A stretch of 64,000 nucleotides of DNA from Sabethes cyaneus (Eukaryota > Arthropoda > Insecta > Diptera > Culicidae). Position 1 is the first letter of the stretch. Each line of letters opens with the position of its first letter. The DNA lies in contig NC_071355.1 in the NCBI RefSeq assembly GCF_943734655.1, forward strand, positions 203,234,439-203,298,438, in the 5' to 3' direction. The notes beneath the pieces are model-generated. The model made no database searches. It had not been told where the DNA came from and was given only the letters and a program-made list of their open reading frames with translations. The translations under genes were made by a program, and so were the position numbers. Shown here in pieces: positions 14,728 to 26,815 of the stretch.

Positions 14728-15019
14728 CTGTATTCTTATTCTATTAATAATCACAGCCACCATAAAGGAATCCTGGAAATAATTTTAATTATTTCTAATC
14801 ATAGAAATATTTCAAATTATTTTCTTTTCTGTATTGACATTTACGAAACATCCGAAATATTTCGCAAATGTTAAATCGGCCAGGCCAACTGTGAAGTATT
14901 GATGCAGAGACGATTCAGTGAAATGAAACTTGTATGAATTAAGTTATTCATACACAGATACATTTCGGAATCTACAGGGGAAGAAGAAACGGGAACGGCT
15001 CGTACCAACCGCTTCTGAT
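14728..15019 (-). mobile_element. Dispersed retroposon-like repeat, copy 1
   Basis: This is about 85-90% similar to 36332-36628 over its whole length, from the CACAGCCACMATAAAGGA region to the ACCAACCGCTTCTGATT end. On the minus strand it would end in an A/T-rich simple tail. Target duplications are not clear here but are clear in the second copy. Confidence 0.75.
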
Positions 15020-15087
15020 TTGCAATTAAATTGATTAAGTTTTGACTTTCGTTGAGAGTATTTAGCTAGTAAAGGTTAAATAATACT

Positions 15088-15195
15088 CCGGACCCTCGGG
15101 GATGGGACAAGTACATTTTCTTACTTGCCCTTGGTATAGTGTTATAGTGCCTTTGGTCGCTCTTAATTGATACACCGGACCCTCGGGGATGAGCT
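15088..15195. repeat. CCGGACCCTCGGGGATG direct repeat pair
   Basis: The 17-mer occurs at 15088 and 15175, 87 bp apart. It is followed by TGG.ATAGTG-like and GGTCGCTCT-like phrases. It is likely a small diverged tandem repeat. Confidence 0.55.
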
Positions 15196-15199
15196 TATG

Positions 15200-18100
15200 G
15201 TATTAACCACAAGCAAAGCTGCAATAGGCCAAGGTTATAGCGCCTTATTTCGCTCTCTGAAATTATATAAAACATAAAAATTGCCAAAAATATATTTGTA
15301 TAGCAAAATAATGATGTACTTAAAAGAACAATACATCTGATTCCTTCAGAAGTAATAAATAACGAGTAATGAAAGTTATCGGTTCCATATAGCAACTTAA
15401 TATCTTCTGCGCTTGTTCAATCTCGAATATTTCGCCACGCTTTCAGTAGAATTTCCCGCGACGTTCCGATGTTTAGTGTTTCTCTGCTTCTGTTTTCGTC
15501 TGTGCAACAACTTTGATGTGTGACACTATCCGTTACAACCAGTTTTCACCGTCTTCCTGAATTACCATCCACTAATACAATTTATCATTGTCACTTCGTC
15601 ATATCTTACCATTCCAGACCCGCAATTTCGTTCTTAGTACTAAAATAATTGCATTATTAACCACAAATGTCAGAAGCAGGGCTTAAAAAGGGATCGCAAG
15701 TTGAATGTGACTGCCGTGAATGCGAACTTTCCGCATTCAAACTCCGATTTTTGAACGATCATTTGACCGTTTTTTTAATCTAGTCAAACTGCCGCTTGCG
15801 CTGCTGCCGTCGTACAATTCATGCGGCATCTCAGCAAAAGCAAACAGTCGATCTCCCGTTTTGCTTTGCGCTTTGAGAATATAAACTGCAAACTGACTGG
15901 AAGCATACGGTGACGTATTTTTTCGTTTCTCTTTTTGTCTCCAAATCGGCTGCTCACAGTAAAAGTTTGTCACCCAGACGTCGGTCCGACGCAAGCAAAA
16001 TATTCGTTTGTATTGGACGGAGTCCGACCGACTTCTTCCATGCACATGTAGTGGTTGTTTTTTTGTAGTATTGAATCATACGATTGTGCGGTTGCTTTTC
16101 GTAGCGTGGTGACTGGTGATTGCCAGTCATTTGACTGTTTTGCAGTCATTCGCTGCTCCAAACGGTAAAGGCAACTTGATCGAAACGAAAATGTCAAAAA
16201 GTTTTAGAAGCCGTTCGTTCTGCAGCGTGCAGTCGACGTTTGACTGAGCAAAATGCCAGTTGTGTTATGCATAGCATTCGTATTCCACCTCTAAACGGAC
16301 GGTGTGAACTTGAATGCGCGTTGGTGTGACTGCGGTAGAAAAAAAGGATCGGTCGAAGCCCTGGTCAGAAGAGAGGTCTTCTGTATTCTCACTACGCTTT
16401 CAGAAATTGGCTATTTGTTCCTTTACTTAACACTCCCTCCGTTTTTCTATATTTCCGATAATGATTTTTTCACCTAATCAGCAATTATAAAATACGCTCT
16501 TTTTCCACTGAAGTTCCCTTATTGCATCATTTTTGCGGAACGCGTCGGCAACTATCACCAGCCTTGAAACACAAATTTTGTAGTTACCAACATCCGGACC
16601 ACGGTTTTCGTCGTATACACATCATTACAGTGAGCAATATTTTGCTTGCAACAATTTGGCAAACACAACTGCAGCAAAATCTTGTCTATTATCTTCCTAT
16701 CACAACAACGGCGGAGCGTAATCCTGTTGCTGTCTCGACAAACACAAAACGATTTCTTTCGATGTAGGATCGCGACAAATGGTGAATGTAAATACCGAAA
16801 TGAATTCTCGAGTAACTTTTCAAAAGGTCCTAAGTAACAAATGATAAAAAATCGAGTTGATAGATGATCATAGTTAATTACATACCTATAAATACTATAC
16901 GAAAACATCCATGCCAATTGATATTCATTAAATCGAGAAAATCAAAGCAGGCAAAATATCCTATGTACAATTTTGATTCATTCATGTTCCACTGTTACAT
17001 TGGACATTTACTTTGGTAACCAAGACAACGTCCAAAGTAACAAAACAAATCAAACAACTCAGATCTGTACTTTGGTCGTTATTTGTATTGAAGTGTATTG
17101 CACATCAAGTTCCAAAAATCTGATCTTAGACGCGCAGAAAGCAGTTGCTTATTCATAAGGATGCTCATTGGTTCTTCAGTTAGTGTTTATTCTGCAAATA
17201 ATTACGAAAAAACCAGCGTTATTTAACCAATTGAACGGTAATTGTGTGAAGTATTATATTAATGTATTATGACTTATAAACCAATTTGAATATACTTTCC
17301 AGCTAACGGAGAGTCAAATAATCTTCTGAGTCAAGGATCTTGGGCCAACCTAACTCATCCAGATGTTGATCGTTTCGTCTTAAAAAATTGATGATTGAAT
17401 ATGACAGGCGAATGACCCCGATCATGATGGGGCTCCGTTTGTGAAACAGTAAAGTTCTCCGGTTCTAAAATACCTAGAAAATAAATTATTCAATATTTCA
17501 ACCATCATAATCATATCTAAAATAAAATAAAATAAATTTTAAATTCAGGCATACGATTTAGGAAATGTGCTTATTTCGAATCTTGATCTTCTCGTTTTTA
17601 CATACATCAAGCGCAACTCAGATTTGGATGATTAAATTAAGAAACTGATAAATGACTTTGTATTCAAGGAGTTTTCGTTAATAAATGATTGTTATATATT
17701 ATTTTTATCTGTATTCTTTCATCTCTCAGCAATCGATTACAGAGTAACATCTTACCTAGCGGCGAGCAAAAGGGTACCAATGTTGCTTACATTGAGAATA
17801 GCGCATAGCACATAACTGATGTGCCGACCAGTATCTGTTAAATTTGTTTATGCAGTCGACTTATAAATCGGATCTGTTAAACATAAAAATCAGATCTCTT
17901 AGACGTGTTAAATTAATCGACAGAAGATGACAAAGTATTTATTGCTTACACATAGCAATTTGAGCGAATGTCTTATATTCTTGGACATTAGAAACAATTT
18001 TGCCCCGTTCCTGCTAAGATGTACAAGCACTTTGTTGTGATATTGAAATCGTATTATAGAAATATCGCATTATATGGACGATGAAATGAAAAACTTCAAA

Positions 18101-18300
18101 ATGACCAATCCAACAATAACCTGCTCAAAACGACCTATGTAATATGTCCAATGTACAGTCTGGTTTAAAAAATGTCCTATGTAACTTTTTGTGCTTATTT
18201 AATGAAAATTCCGCCTTAAATTTGCAAGAGCTCTTTATTATTACAAAGTATATTTATGAATCCTGACTATGCAGAGAACAGAATTGAAAAAAATTGCTTT
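15200..18300. other. Unassigned sequence
   Basis: No gene recognised. Short frames near 15737-16200 and 16522-16917 overlap on opposite strands and lack known motifs. Composition is ordinary for the window. Confidence 0.4.
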
Positions 18301-19010
18301 AGCTTTAAACACTTTCAAATAATATTTCATCAATCTTCGGGCGCGCTTTACTCGCAAGATATGTTTTGTTAGATAGGTCCTTTTGAAAAGTTACGCGAGA
18401 ATTTTTTATGATCTTCACAGTCAGTTATGTAAAAATTTCAATAAAATCCTTTTTTCATAAAAATTAGAAACAAAATCGAACTTGAAAAATTTTCACGTCA
18501 TTTCGCTGCCACAGATTGCTTCGATCAAAGAGATAGAGAGTTACAGTATTTAACAAAGTTGCTTATTTATGTGTTCTACATTTTTGCTGAATGGTGAATG
18601 ACACTTTGGGTTAAAACCACTCTAAAAAAAAACTTTGCTGAAGACATCATACCTTTTTGAGCGCATTTCAATAAACGAAAATTTGTATCACCCTAATGAA
18701 ACCACCAAAATCACAACAGTTTGCTATAACGTAAAAATGAATGATTTTTGAGGCATAGAGTCTTTGGAGAAGTTTAATAATAAAATATAGCGCATCTTTC
18801 TGCCAGCGTATGGTGACCGTTAATTGCCCTATCAGGCTGGCACGAACTTTTGTTTTGTTTGAAGATGGAGTACTTAAAAATCAATTATGCTTAATAACTT
18901 TGCACAAGATTCTTTTATCGTTTTCGAGTGTTCTACAGAAATACTCAATATGCTTAAATACATGTTTTTTCTGAAGACTATTTTTCAATAAGATGCATAT
19001 TTAATGAGCT
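18301..19010. repeat. Dispersed non-coding repeat, copy 2 (empty site for the SINE)
   Basis: 18755-19010 aligns with parts of 13149-14110. The site corresponding to the 13.9-kb SINE insertion reads AACTTTGCACAAG only once. The preceding part holds GATAGAGAGTTAC and TGTTCTACATTTTTGCTGA phrases seen in other non-coding repeats. Confidence 0.7.
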
Positions 19011-19079
19011 ATAAAAATTTTTAACAAAAAATAATACATTTTTCAATTGATTTTTTTTGAGATTCCTTTAAAGATCTCC

Positions 19080-19380
19080 TGATGGAAATATGATGCTTTC
19101 CAAGTAGTGTCTGTAGCTTCATACACCTCCGCCACTCTCCGCTTTCAGTTTGTACTCCGCCAAATATAGCCCGCAGTACCTTCCGCTCGAACACCGCAAG
19201 GGCACGTATATCCTCCGCGAGGAACGTCGCGGCTTCAAGTCATTAATGAACTATTGGTTTACTAATGGTTTTGTACATTTTCAGCTTCGTACGGCAGCGT
19301 ATGTTTTTTGATCGTAGCGTTTTGCCGCAGGCAAAGTAGACCCGAGTTCCCCGTTGAATGCGCCGCTACCTATCCTTACT
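19080..19380 (-). pseudogene. RTE-like C-terminal region remnant, downstream part
   Basis: The minus strand gives RRIQRGTRVYFACGKTLRSK, then RTKLKMYKT, and later AEGTAGYIWRSTN. These match the post-polymerase region of RTE-type elements (RTK..IYKTLIRPV; RKILR.IFGG pattern). Stops and frameshifts are present. The sequence was once continuous with 19922-20200 and is split by the element at 19381-19921. Confidence 0.65.
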
Positions 19381-19921
19381 ACCCGAGCAGGAGCGAAGAG
19401 CAAAATAATATCAAAATGTGTTATTGGAAATCGAATAACTCATATCAAAATTTGGTCTTGTTTTGGCTGACATAGTTGGTAAAATAACAAAAACTAATAT
19501 TAAAATTTTACTCCTTTAAGGGCAAATGAATAACTACTTGTGTCATTTGAATAGCAAAGCAATAACATGACTGTATTCAGAGTTTGGAATAACATATTTT
19601 AGTATTATTAAGGTGTTGAATAACAAATGCAGTAGTATATGAGATATTAAAACATCATTTTATAAAATATTTATAATCTAAAATCTCTTTAATCAATAAA
19701 AAAAATTGTATGAAATATATCGAATGTCATTTTAAGGCCAAAATAAGATATGATAACAAAATCAGTTATTAAACTCATCTTAGAACCACTGTTTTAAATA
19801 TCTACTCAATAACAAAATGTGTTATCAATGTATCTCCATATCTATTCAATAACAAAATATACTATTATAACACAGTTTGATATTGTTTTTATATTATTTT
19901 GCTCTTCACTCCTGCTCGGGT
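19381..19921. mobile_element. Inverted-repeat element, 541 bp, inserted in an RTE-like remnant
   Basis: Termini are ACCCGAGCAGGAG and its exact complement at the right. The arms extend on as GCGAAGAGCAAAATAATATC with few mismatches. The interior is AT-rich with many AATAACA and TATTAA motifs. A second, truncated copy lies at about 51690-51977 in the opposite orientation, again beside an RTE-like remnant. It is non-coding. Confidence 0.85.
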
Positions 19922-20200
19922 AGTGTTGCTGACCGCGGTCGCCAGTGATCCTAAATACACGAACCCGTCAACCACTTCTAGTTTGTCACTTTCAACGGCC
20001 ACCGTCCATAAAATTCACGCATTTGTTTGCTTTGAGGCTCTTTTCTCAGGTATTTGGTCTTCGACGCATTAGTTGTTAGCTCATTCCTCCTAGACTCCGC
20101 TTTAAATCTAGCGTAGATTTTTTTCGCCGTCGCAAAGCACCTGGCTATGATATAAAAGTAATCAGTCATCTTCAGCAAATCCGACTGTAGGAGAAGAACC
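19922..20200 (-). pseudogene. RTE-like remnant, upstream part
   Basis: The minus strand shows NASKTKYL and, in another frame, KLEVVDGFVYLGSLATA. This is the KTKYM...FVYLGSL order found after the RTE reverse transcriptase active site. It is broken and is the partner of 19080-19380. Confidence 0.65.
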
Positions 20201-20204
20201 AGGA

Positions 20205-20490
20205 GTCTAGGCTACCAGGAAGAGAAGGAGTGCGAAGATCTCGAGCAGCTGCACCACTTTCATGACACACGTAAGTTCTATCAAAGACTCAAAGAATCTC
20301 GCAAGGGCTTTGTGCCACGGGCCGTAATGAACAGAGATAAAGAAGGGGGTAGTTAGACTGACGACCTTCCGGTCATCGACAGGAGGTAGCAGCACTACGA
20401 TGAACACCTGAATGGCGTGTAGACGGAAGACCGTGATAGTGGAGGAAGTGACTTCATTGGTGCAGTAGCAATGAAGATGTGCCATCCCCA
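20205..20490 (+). pseudogene. RTE-like linker fragment, inverted
   Basis: Plus-strand frames give HHFHDTRKFYQRLKESRKGF and a later YYDEHLNGV-like stretch. This is the linker between endonuclease and polymerase of RTE-type elements. It lies in opposite orientation to the remnants on both sides, so the cluster has been rearranged. Confidence 0.6.
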
Positions 20491-20494
20491 TCGA

Positions 20495-21335
20495 TAACTT
20501 ACTTACTCAATCAGCTCCAGGCCATGGTTTCCTCTGCTATACGAAGAAGTCGTCTCCATTCCACTCGGTCCATGGCCGAAATTCGCCAGCCACGTACTCT
20601 GCGTAGGGTCCGCAGGTCGCTTTCCACTTGATCGATCCATCTTGCTCGCTGCGCGCCTCACCGTTTCGTTCCAGTCGGATCGTTATTGAGAACTTTTTTA
20701 ACCGGGCTGTCGTCCGACATCCTCACGCCGTGCCTAGCCCATCGCAGGCGATCTATTTTTGCGGTGTGAGCGATGAGTGGTTCCCTAAAGAGCTGATTCA
20801 ATTCATGGTTCTTTCGCCTCCTCCACGTTCCGTCTTCCATCTGCACTCCGCCGTAGGTAGTGCGCAACACCTGCCGTTCGAAAACACTAAGAATCCTCCA
20901 CGAGCATGGTCCATGCCTCTTGGCCGTAAAGGACTACCGGTCTAATCAGCGTCTTGTAGATTGTTAACTTCGTGCGGTGGCGAATTTTGTTCGATCGATT
21001 TTAAGCGTCCTGCGGAGCCCAAGTTGGCACGATTTCCTGCCATAATGCGTCTTTGTATTTCTCTGCTGGAGTCGTTGTCTGCGGTAACCAGTGAGCCCAG
21101 ATTCACGAACTCTTCTACCACCTCGATTTCATCACCGTCTAAATGAATCCGGGGAGGGAGGTCAGCGTTCACTTCTCTAGAACCTCTTCCTTTCATATAT
21201 TTTGTTTTCGATACATTAATGACAAGTCCAATTAGTTTGGCTTCAGCTTTCCGTCCGATGTACATTTCCGCTATCCTCTCAAAGGTACGTGTAATGATGT
21301 GAACGTTGTCAAAGCGAAGCGAAGTTGAAAAAGTC
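20495..21335 (-). pseudogene. RTE-like C-terminal half with short-repeat 3' tail
   Basis: The minus strand contains GLVINVSKTKYMKGRG, then EEFVNLGSLVTADNDSSREI and RRIMAGNRAN. In a shifted frame follow YGGVQMEDGTWRRRKNHEL and ARHGVRMSDD. The order is that of the region after the RTE polymerase active site. The polymerase catalytic core is missing. On the minus strand the remnant ends in GAGTAAGTAAGTTA, a short tandem tail of the type RTE elements carry. Frameshifts occur near 20940. Confidence 0.75.
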
Positions 21336-21670
21336 ATCCAGCGGCTGAAGAACAACAAAGTGTAAGGAAAGGAGCGGAAAGAGAACAACAAAGTGTAAGG
21401 AATGGAGCGGAATTTATTAAAATGAGCCCGGACAAGTTGACCAGCTGTTTGCATCAATTGATTGTCACGATTTGGGATACGGAACGACAACCGGAGGAGT
21501 ACAAAAAACGAGGTTATTTGCTCTATCTTCAAGAAAGGTGATAAGCCGGAGAACTACCGAGCGATCACTATCCTGAATGCCGCCTACAAAGTGGTTTCCC
21601 AAGTCATCTACCATCGACTGTCGCCAATAACCAATAGATTCGTGGGAAGTTCATGCCGCAAGCGTCAATG
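21336..21670 (+). pseudogene. RTE-like reverse transcriptase N-terminal fragment, inverted
   Basis: Plus-strand reading gives LKMSPDKLTSCLHQLIV, then FKKGDKPENYRAITILNAAY and KVVSQVIYHRLSP. These are the finger and palm entry motifs of an RTE reverse transcriptase. It joins tail-to-middle with the minus-strand remnant at 20495-21335. A 30-bp direct duplication (GAACAACAAAGTGTAAGGAA plus the following bases) is visible at about 21348-21411. The joined pieces form an inverted, rearranged element. Confidence 0.75.
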
Positions 21671-21939
21671 ACCGCGTCATCGTGCTTCGTCGGAAATATG
21701 TTTTCTCCAGCGCCGTCAGCCGTTCGTTGAGCGATTGCATATTACTCAGCCAGCATCGACTGACGGTTCCGCATAAAACTGTCCATTTTGGTCCATTACT
21801 TCTACACCGCTTAGCTGGTTGCTCCGACCTCCCAGCCCAAGGCACGGAACGATGAGACCACCTTGCTTTTGGTCTTCATCTTCAGCTTCTGCTGCACGTT
21901 ACGCTAGAACAGTATTGTCGGGTGTCCGGAACCATGTTT
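21671..21939. other. Unassigned, probably retroelement-derived
   Basis: It lies between RTE-like and Jockey-like remnants. A minus-strand stretch reading KTKSKVVSSFRALGWEVGAT could be retroelement coding sequence, but I cannot place it. Confidence 0.3.
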
Positions 21940-22690
21940 CCGTTCAACGCTTTCCCGCGGGTTAGGATGTTGCAATTATCAGATCGACTCTATTCAACGG
22001 ATACTGCATTATAGCTCGCTGTCGTAATGTTCTTCCTGGCACACGGAAACCAAGCAGGAATAAAAGCCATGGACTATCGATGTCGCCGGCTAGCAGTTTT
22101 ACAACCAAAGTAGCTTGCTGTACATTTCGTCTTCGAGCAAGCGTGTCGAGACTAAGAAGTTGTCATCTATCTGGATACGCCGGAATATTCGAGGGATCAC
22201 GCCTCGGCAGATTCCTAACAACGAGCCGTATTAAACTTTTTTGGACTCGCTCAACCGGTCGATACAGTAATCGAAGATAACCGGTTCTATGGAACGATGA
22301 AAGATCATCACGTTACATTTTGCAATTCGAGCTCATTTATTTGACACTGATGAACGAACACATTCAGCAACATTTGCAAGTGAAACCAGTTCTCAATACA
22401 GCGTACCACTACGTGGATCTTCAAATCATCGACATAAATAAGTTTACACTTATAGCCAAACGAGAATGCAACATCGTCGAAGAAGGTGACAAACAAAAGT
22501 GGTCCTAAATTTCTCCCTTGCGGAACGCCAGAGGTATTGATAAGTGGCGAAGAAACGCATGAACCGTGCCTGACAAGCTGTGTTCTCGCAGTTAGGTACG
22601 ATGAAAATCACGCCACTAGTCTGTCGGAGCCGTGGCAGACTCCACGGGATGGAACGAAATGGCTTCCTAGTCTTGTTGCGGCATGAGCAA
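21940..22690 (-). pseudogene. Jockey-like reverse transcriptase, core and C-terminus
   Basis: Minus-strand motifs in order are SGVPQGRNLGPLLF (motif B), CKLIYVDDLKIH (motif C, with V for the usual A before DD), ENWFHLQMLLNVF, then after a gap VQKSLIRLVVRNLPRRDP, LDTLARRRNVQQ and LLAGDIDSPWLL. This is the core-to-C-terminal order of Jockey/CR1-group non-LTR elements. Stops and a deletion after motif C make it non-functional. It is probably the 3' part of the element whose 5' part is at 23460-23770. Confidence 0.75.
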
Positions 22691-22914
22691 ACATGTCATA
22701 ACAAGACCGAACAGGAACGGTGCCGCTCAAGCTAGAAGCCGTCGAGAAAAGAGTGTTCTGTTCAGGCAACTGCGGATGACAATTTCAGTCTTTATTCTTA
22801 TCTTTAAAAGGACGGGTTCGGTCCACAAGTCCGTCAACAGCAAGCATTTCAACCAGTGGGGGGCTGCATATGTGTTATGCTTGGGTACTGGCGGATAACA
22901 ATGTAAAGAAACCT

Positions 22915-23020
22915 CCCAAGTAACATTTTTGTTGTATAATAGCTTATCAAGCACTTGTTCCACAGGAGTCAGCTGTACAATAGTTTAATAAGCTATTATA
23001 GAACAAAAATGTTAATTGGG
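22915..23020. mobile_element. 106-bp palindromic CCCAAGTAAC element
   Basis: The left arm is CCCAAGTAACATTTTTGTT followed by ATAATAGCTTAT. The right arm is nearly the exact complement, ending AACAAAAATGTTAATTGGG. It is a tiny foldback member of the CCCAAGYAAC family. It lies within sequence separating two halves of a Jockey-like remnant. Confidence 0.75.
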
Positions 23021-23459
23021 CTTCTTGTCCTTAACAGAACGTTTTGGTCCGCGAGCCTACTGAAGCAACACTACGCTAATCGAGTGGACTGAATACACAA
23101 CAGCTGCTTCCCAAGACGTCTTCAGAGGATGTGAAAGAAGCAATAGTTTCAAACTAAAACTACTCCATTTGTTTACCTTTCAAGCTTCAAAACACGTGGA
23201 AAAACACTAAAATACTGAGTGAATTGCGCTTGCGTACTGCGCGCACTGCTTATATAGTATGGAATCTTCTTCTTCTTCGCTGCTGCTGCTGCTGCTGCTC
23301 GTCTCGCTCGAAACACGTAGAATGGAAGACGAGAAAAAAAAGGTGTGGCCTATTTTGCAGCGGTGGTCGATGTCTTGCTGCTGTTATCGCTGTTGGTAAT
23401 TCACACGCGAGCGTGAACAAGTCTGTTCGAGGCTTCCATTCAAGACAGTTTGCGGAGTA
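23021..23459. other. Unassigned insert between Jockey-like halves
   Basis: Contains a (CTG)n run near 23280-23299 and no clear gene. Confidence 0.35.
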
Positions 23460-23770
23460 ATATTTTATGGTCAATTTTGTCAAAGGCCGCTTTCAAATCC
23501 GTATAGATGACATCAAATTGCATTGTCTTCAATAGCTATCGAATAGGCACTAGCGAAATCTAAGAAATTCATTGTTACAGATCTACCAGGAATGAAACCA
23601 TGGCAGGTCAGATGAAATTTAAGACTTCGTGGCTTGCAGAATACGCTCGCTGACGATGATCTTGAACAGCTTCGAAAAGGCTGACAGGCGGGTTATCTCA
23701 CGGTAGTTCTTCACGTCACGACTCTTTCGAATGACCGGTTGAGAATGCAGGCGAATGCTGTTAGCTCTAC
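23460..23770 (-). pseudogene. Jockey-like reverse transcriptase, N-terminal part
   Basis: Minus-strand reading gives NYREITRLSAFSKLFKIIVS, then ERILQATKS and degenerate ISSDLPWFH. After stops comes a stretch equivalent to the motif A region. This is the start of the polymerase domain of Jockey-group elements. Multiple stops show it is dead. Confidence 0.7.
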
Positions 23771-24029
23771 TGACAGTCTAAAGGCCCATGAAGAATGACT
23801 GAGTGCTTGCAGCGCATTGCGGCATCATCTTCCTGACACCAAGCCCCTGCCAGAAAGTAACACTAGAAGCATATGGATTTTACTATTACTATCGGACTTT
23901 CAACCTATTTGATATGTTCTTACCAAAGGAGTCGACCTGTGTATAATGAAACATGAGATAAAATATATAAAAGATATTCAGTGAATTTAGAATCAAATTT
24001 TAAGGATTTTATATCTTTCGGATTCGCTT

Positions 24030-24125
24030 ACCTTGCTTAGCTTAGCTACTCATTTTTGAGCATTACCAGGTATGGCCACGTGGAAGCGCTAGGTAGGGAC
24101 TTGGTATGGCTTAAGCTTGACGCTA
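24030..24125 (-). mobile_element. Fragment of the retroposon found at 28903-29740
   Basis: In reverse complement it reads CTACCTAGCGCTTCCACGTG and on through GCCATACCTGGTAA. It matches 28973-29020 closely. The fragment is short and lacks the (TAC)n tail. Confidence 0.6.
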
Positions 24126-26815
24126 GTTCTCAGTTGCCTTACCCAATTTATACTCCGATTGTCGTCTGAAACTTTCTTTTGGCAAAATGCAACATTCTTT
24201 CCAATTCAGTAACCACTTTCCATCGCTTTAAACCGTGACTTGTACTATAAAATTGACAGAAAAAACACAATCGAACCCTTTCTATACTTTGTTTCAAATT
24301 TCATACACTCCAAAGCAACAAAAAGGATCGATAACCAAACCAGATTTGTTTCACATTGAAGCAACTGTGAAGCCGAATCGGTTTCCACTTGAAATTAAAT
24401 TCCCAATCATTCGCATGGTGACTGAAAAACGAACGCAATCAACTGCTTACCGACCATGTCAAATGGCAGACGCTCATCAACCACGGCAAAAGTTTTGCAA
24501 TAAAATTTATTTTGTATACTATCAAGGCACTATTGCTCTGGCACCACCAGCACATTCAGCGGCTGCGGAACTTTCGGTGCACAGGACGTGTGTGGGTCTG
24601 CCTCTGCCGATGCATTCAGTTGTGTCCCGGTTTCCTACATAACTATGTCGGCACATATGTATTGGTTGTGATAAGCACCGTAGGACCGAAACCGAAGTTT
24701 GCCAGCTAACGGGCGGACATACATACCCGGGTGCGTTGGTGCTTATCAACTGGGACGAAGTTGCAGTGACCGAACTTCGCTTTCAATTAAGCTGGTTAAT
24801 GCTGCGAATGTTCGGTCAGCTCTTTTAGCCAAGCGTATGAGTGTTTCCGGAACAATTTTTTTTTTATTTTTTTTTTCTGGTCGAACTATTTGACTTTGAA
24901 GTGCGGGCGACATCTAAAATTGGTTTTTTTTTCTCTATCTTTGCAATGACGATCGAACGAGTGCACCAGTCTGACTCAACATTGCAACGTTTTTGGCAGT
25001 TGGAATTTGGAAAATGTCCATAGTTAGAGTTTAAACCGGCTCCGATCACACCCAACCACCCACATTCGGGTTGGAACAGTATGAACAGACATGTTTGCTG
25101 CTAGTTGACACTTGCTGCAGTGGTGGTCAACTTGCAGAAAGAGTATACAAACTAATTTTTATAACTTTTCTTGGTGATCCTGTTTGGATATAGGGGAAAT
25201 AGACAATTGAATTGTGTACGTTTTAGAGTCCACTTGAAAGTTGCGGCGGTACACTTCATGTGGAATTACGAGTTGGGCAACCGTCGGGACTGTTTTATCC
25301 TTATTGACGAATCACCTCGTAACGGAATTCCTTTCATTACAGTATGGTTGCGCACACTTTTTCGTTGTTGTATTTTAATGTTCAGCTTTTCTAGTTAACA
25401 CCGTTCCGGGAAACTTTTCGACAGACGTACAGACATATTGATTTTCTTCTCAACGTTGCAAACTTTAACAACCTATCGGTACCCGAAGCCAAGAATAAAA
25501 GAACAGAAAATATTAGTTTTTTTTCTCTTCCCCTAAGTTCAAACTACACTGTTGATCCGGACAGATCTCCATTTGCATGCACTCAAGTGTTTTGGGTACG
25601 ACCGATCCGAAAGGGAAAACGAGAAAACTTTTCCACTTAGCGCGTGTTTGCAACGTTCGGCTGCCAGATAAAGCCGCGCTGATGTGAGCTGTTTGGGTGC
25701 AATTCTCGAATCAGCATTACCATGATAAGTACTGTTACAGCACAAGTTCAATTGCTACTGTTGCTGGCTGGTTGGCTGGTTCGGTGTGCTGCTAGCTGCT
25801 ACTGATGCTGGTATATGGTGTGCGATAGCTGGAATCCCTGATTCCCTGTGGCGATTATTTTGGACTTGTGCAAGTAGCGTATGTATCGGAAAACTAGTCG
25901 TTGGGTGGGAGCTAAATAATTGAAGCAAAATGTTCATTCAGGCGTGCCGTTTTATTTTAACATTTTCCAAGCACTATATATTGATCTCCGGTTGTGATAA
26001 CTTCGAATTGAATAAATTCCACTCTACTCAGCAAAGCGTTATGTTTTGTTGTATGCAAAAAAAAAAGAAAAGAGAGAAATAATATTTCAACATCTGTGTT
26101 GGCTCTTCTTACAGTGCAGAGGACGCTACACTACTGGTGCTTTATTATTTGATAAATATTTCTAAAGTTTGACCAAGCACTCGTAAACTGGAATGCTCCT
26201 CGAACTCGAGCGGAAGCTCAACCAGTTCCGGATGCTTGCGGGACGCATCAATGAAGATTGCTTGCTCGAAGACACGAAACATCCATCGAGCGCTCAGTTA
26301 TGCTCCTCTGGAAAGTTGTAAAGTTGTTTACCTAGTTCCGTGATTGCTACTCGGATGAGGTACCAGTTGCTGATTCCACTCAAAATTGTTTTCCTTCAGT
26401 TACCGAAAATAATAGCAGCAATCAAGCTTAATTTCCGTTACTTGTAGGTGTTCGGTGATATTTTTACTGTCGGAGTAAAACTTTGCGAACGATGTTCGTG
26501 GGTGTATTCAAAATCACACTGAAACTAGGGTGAAACTTAGATGAAGTAATTAAACGAATGTCGTATCTTCGGACAAAAGTTATTCTTGCACTGGTCGCAA
26601 TTAAGGAAGCTGGAAATGTAACAAATATTACGATGCTTCGCTAACTATTGTTATAAAAAAGTAAGCCATCAAAACGGTAAATGTGAGTTGGTTTGCATTG
26701 CCATCATTGGGCAAATTTTTCTACTAATTTATTTGTCTAACTGGATATAAAATAAAATACAACAACAGAAAATACATACAGAGTACAATTACAAATGTAT
26801 CATCTACGAGAGAGT
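24126..26815. other. Unassigned sequence
   Basis: No element recognised. A plus-strand frame at 24235-24642 (135 codons) has no domain I can name and no splice or promoter context. A poly-T tract lies near 24857-24877, and a CAGC-rich stretch near 25755-25800. Confidence 0.4.

Noticed and set aside
24235..24642. 135-codon plus-strand open frame
   Set aside because: No domain and no upstream or downstream gene signals.
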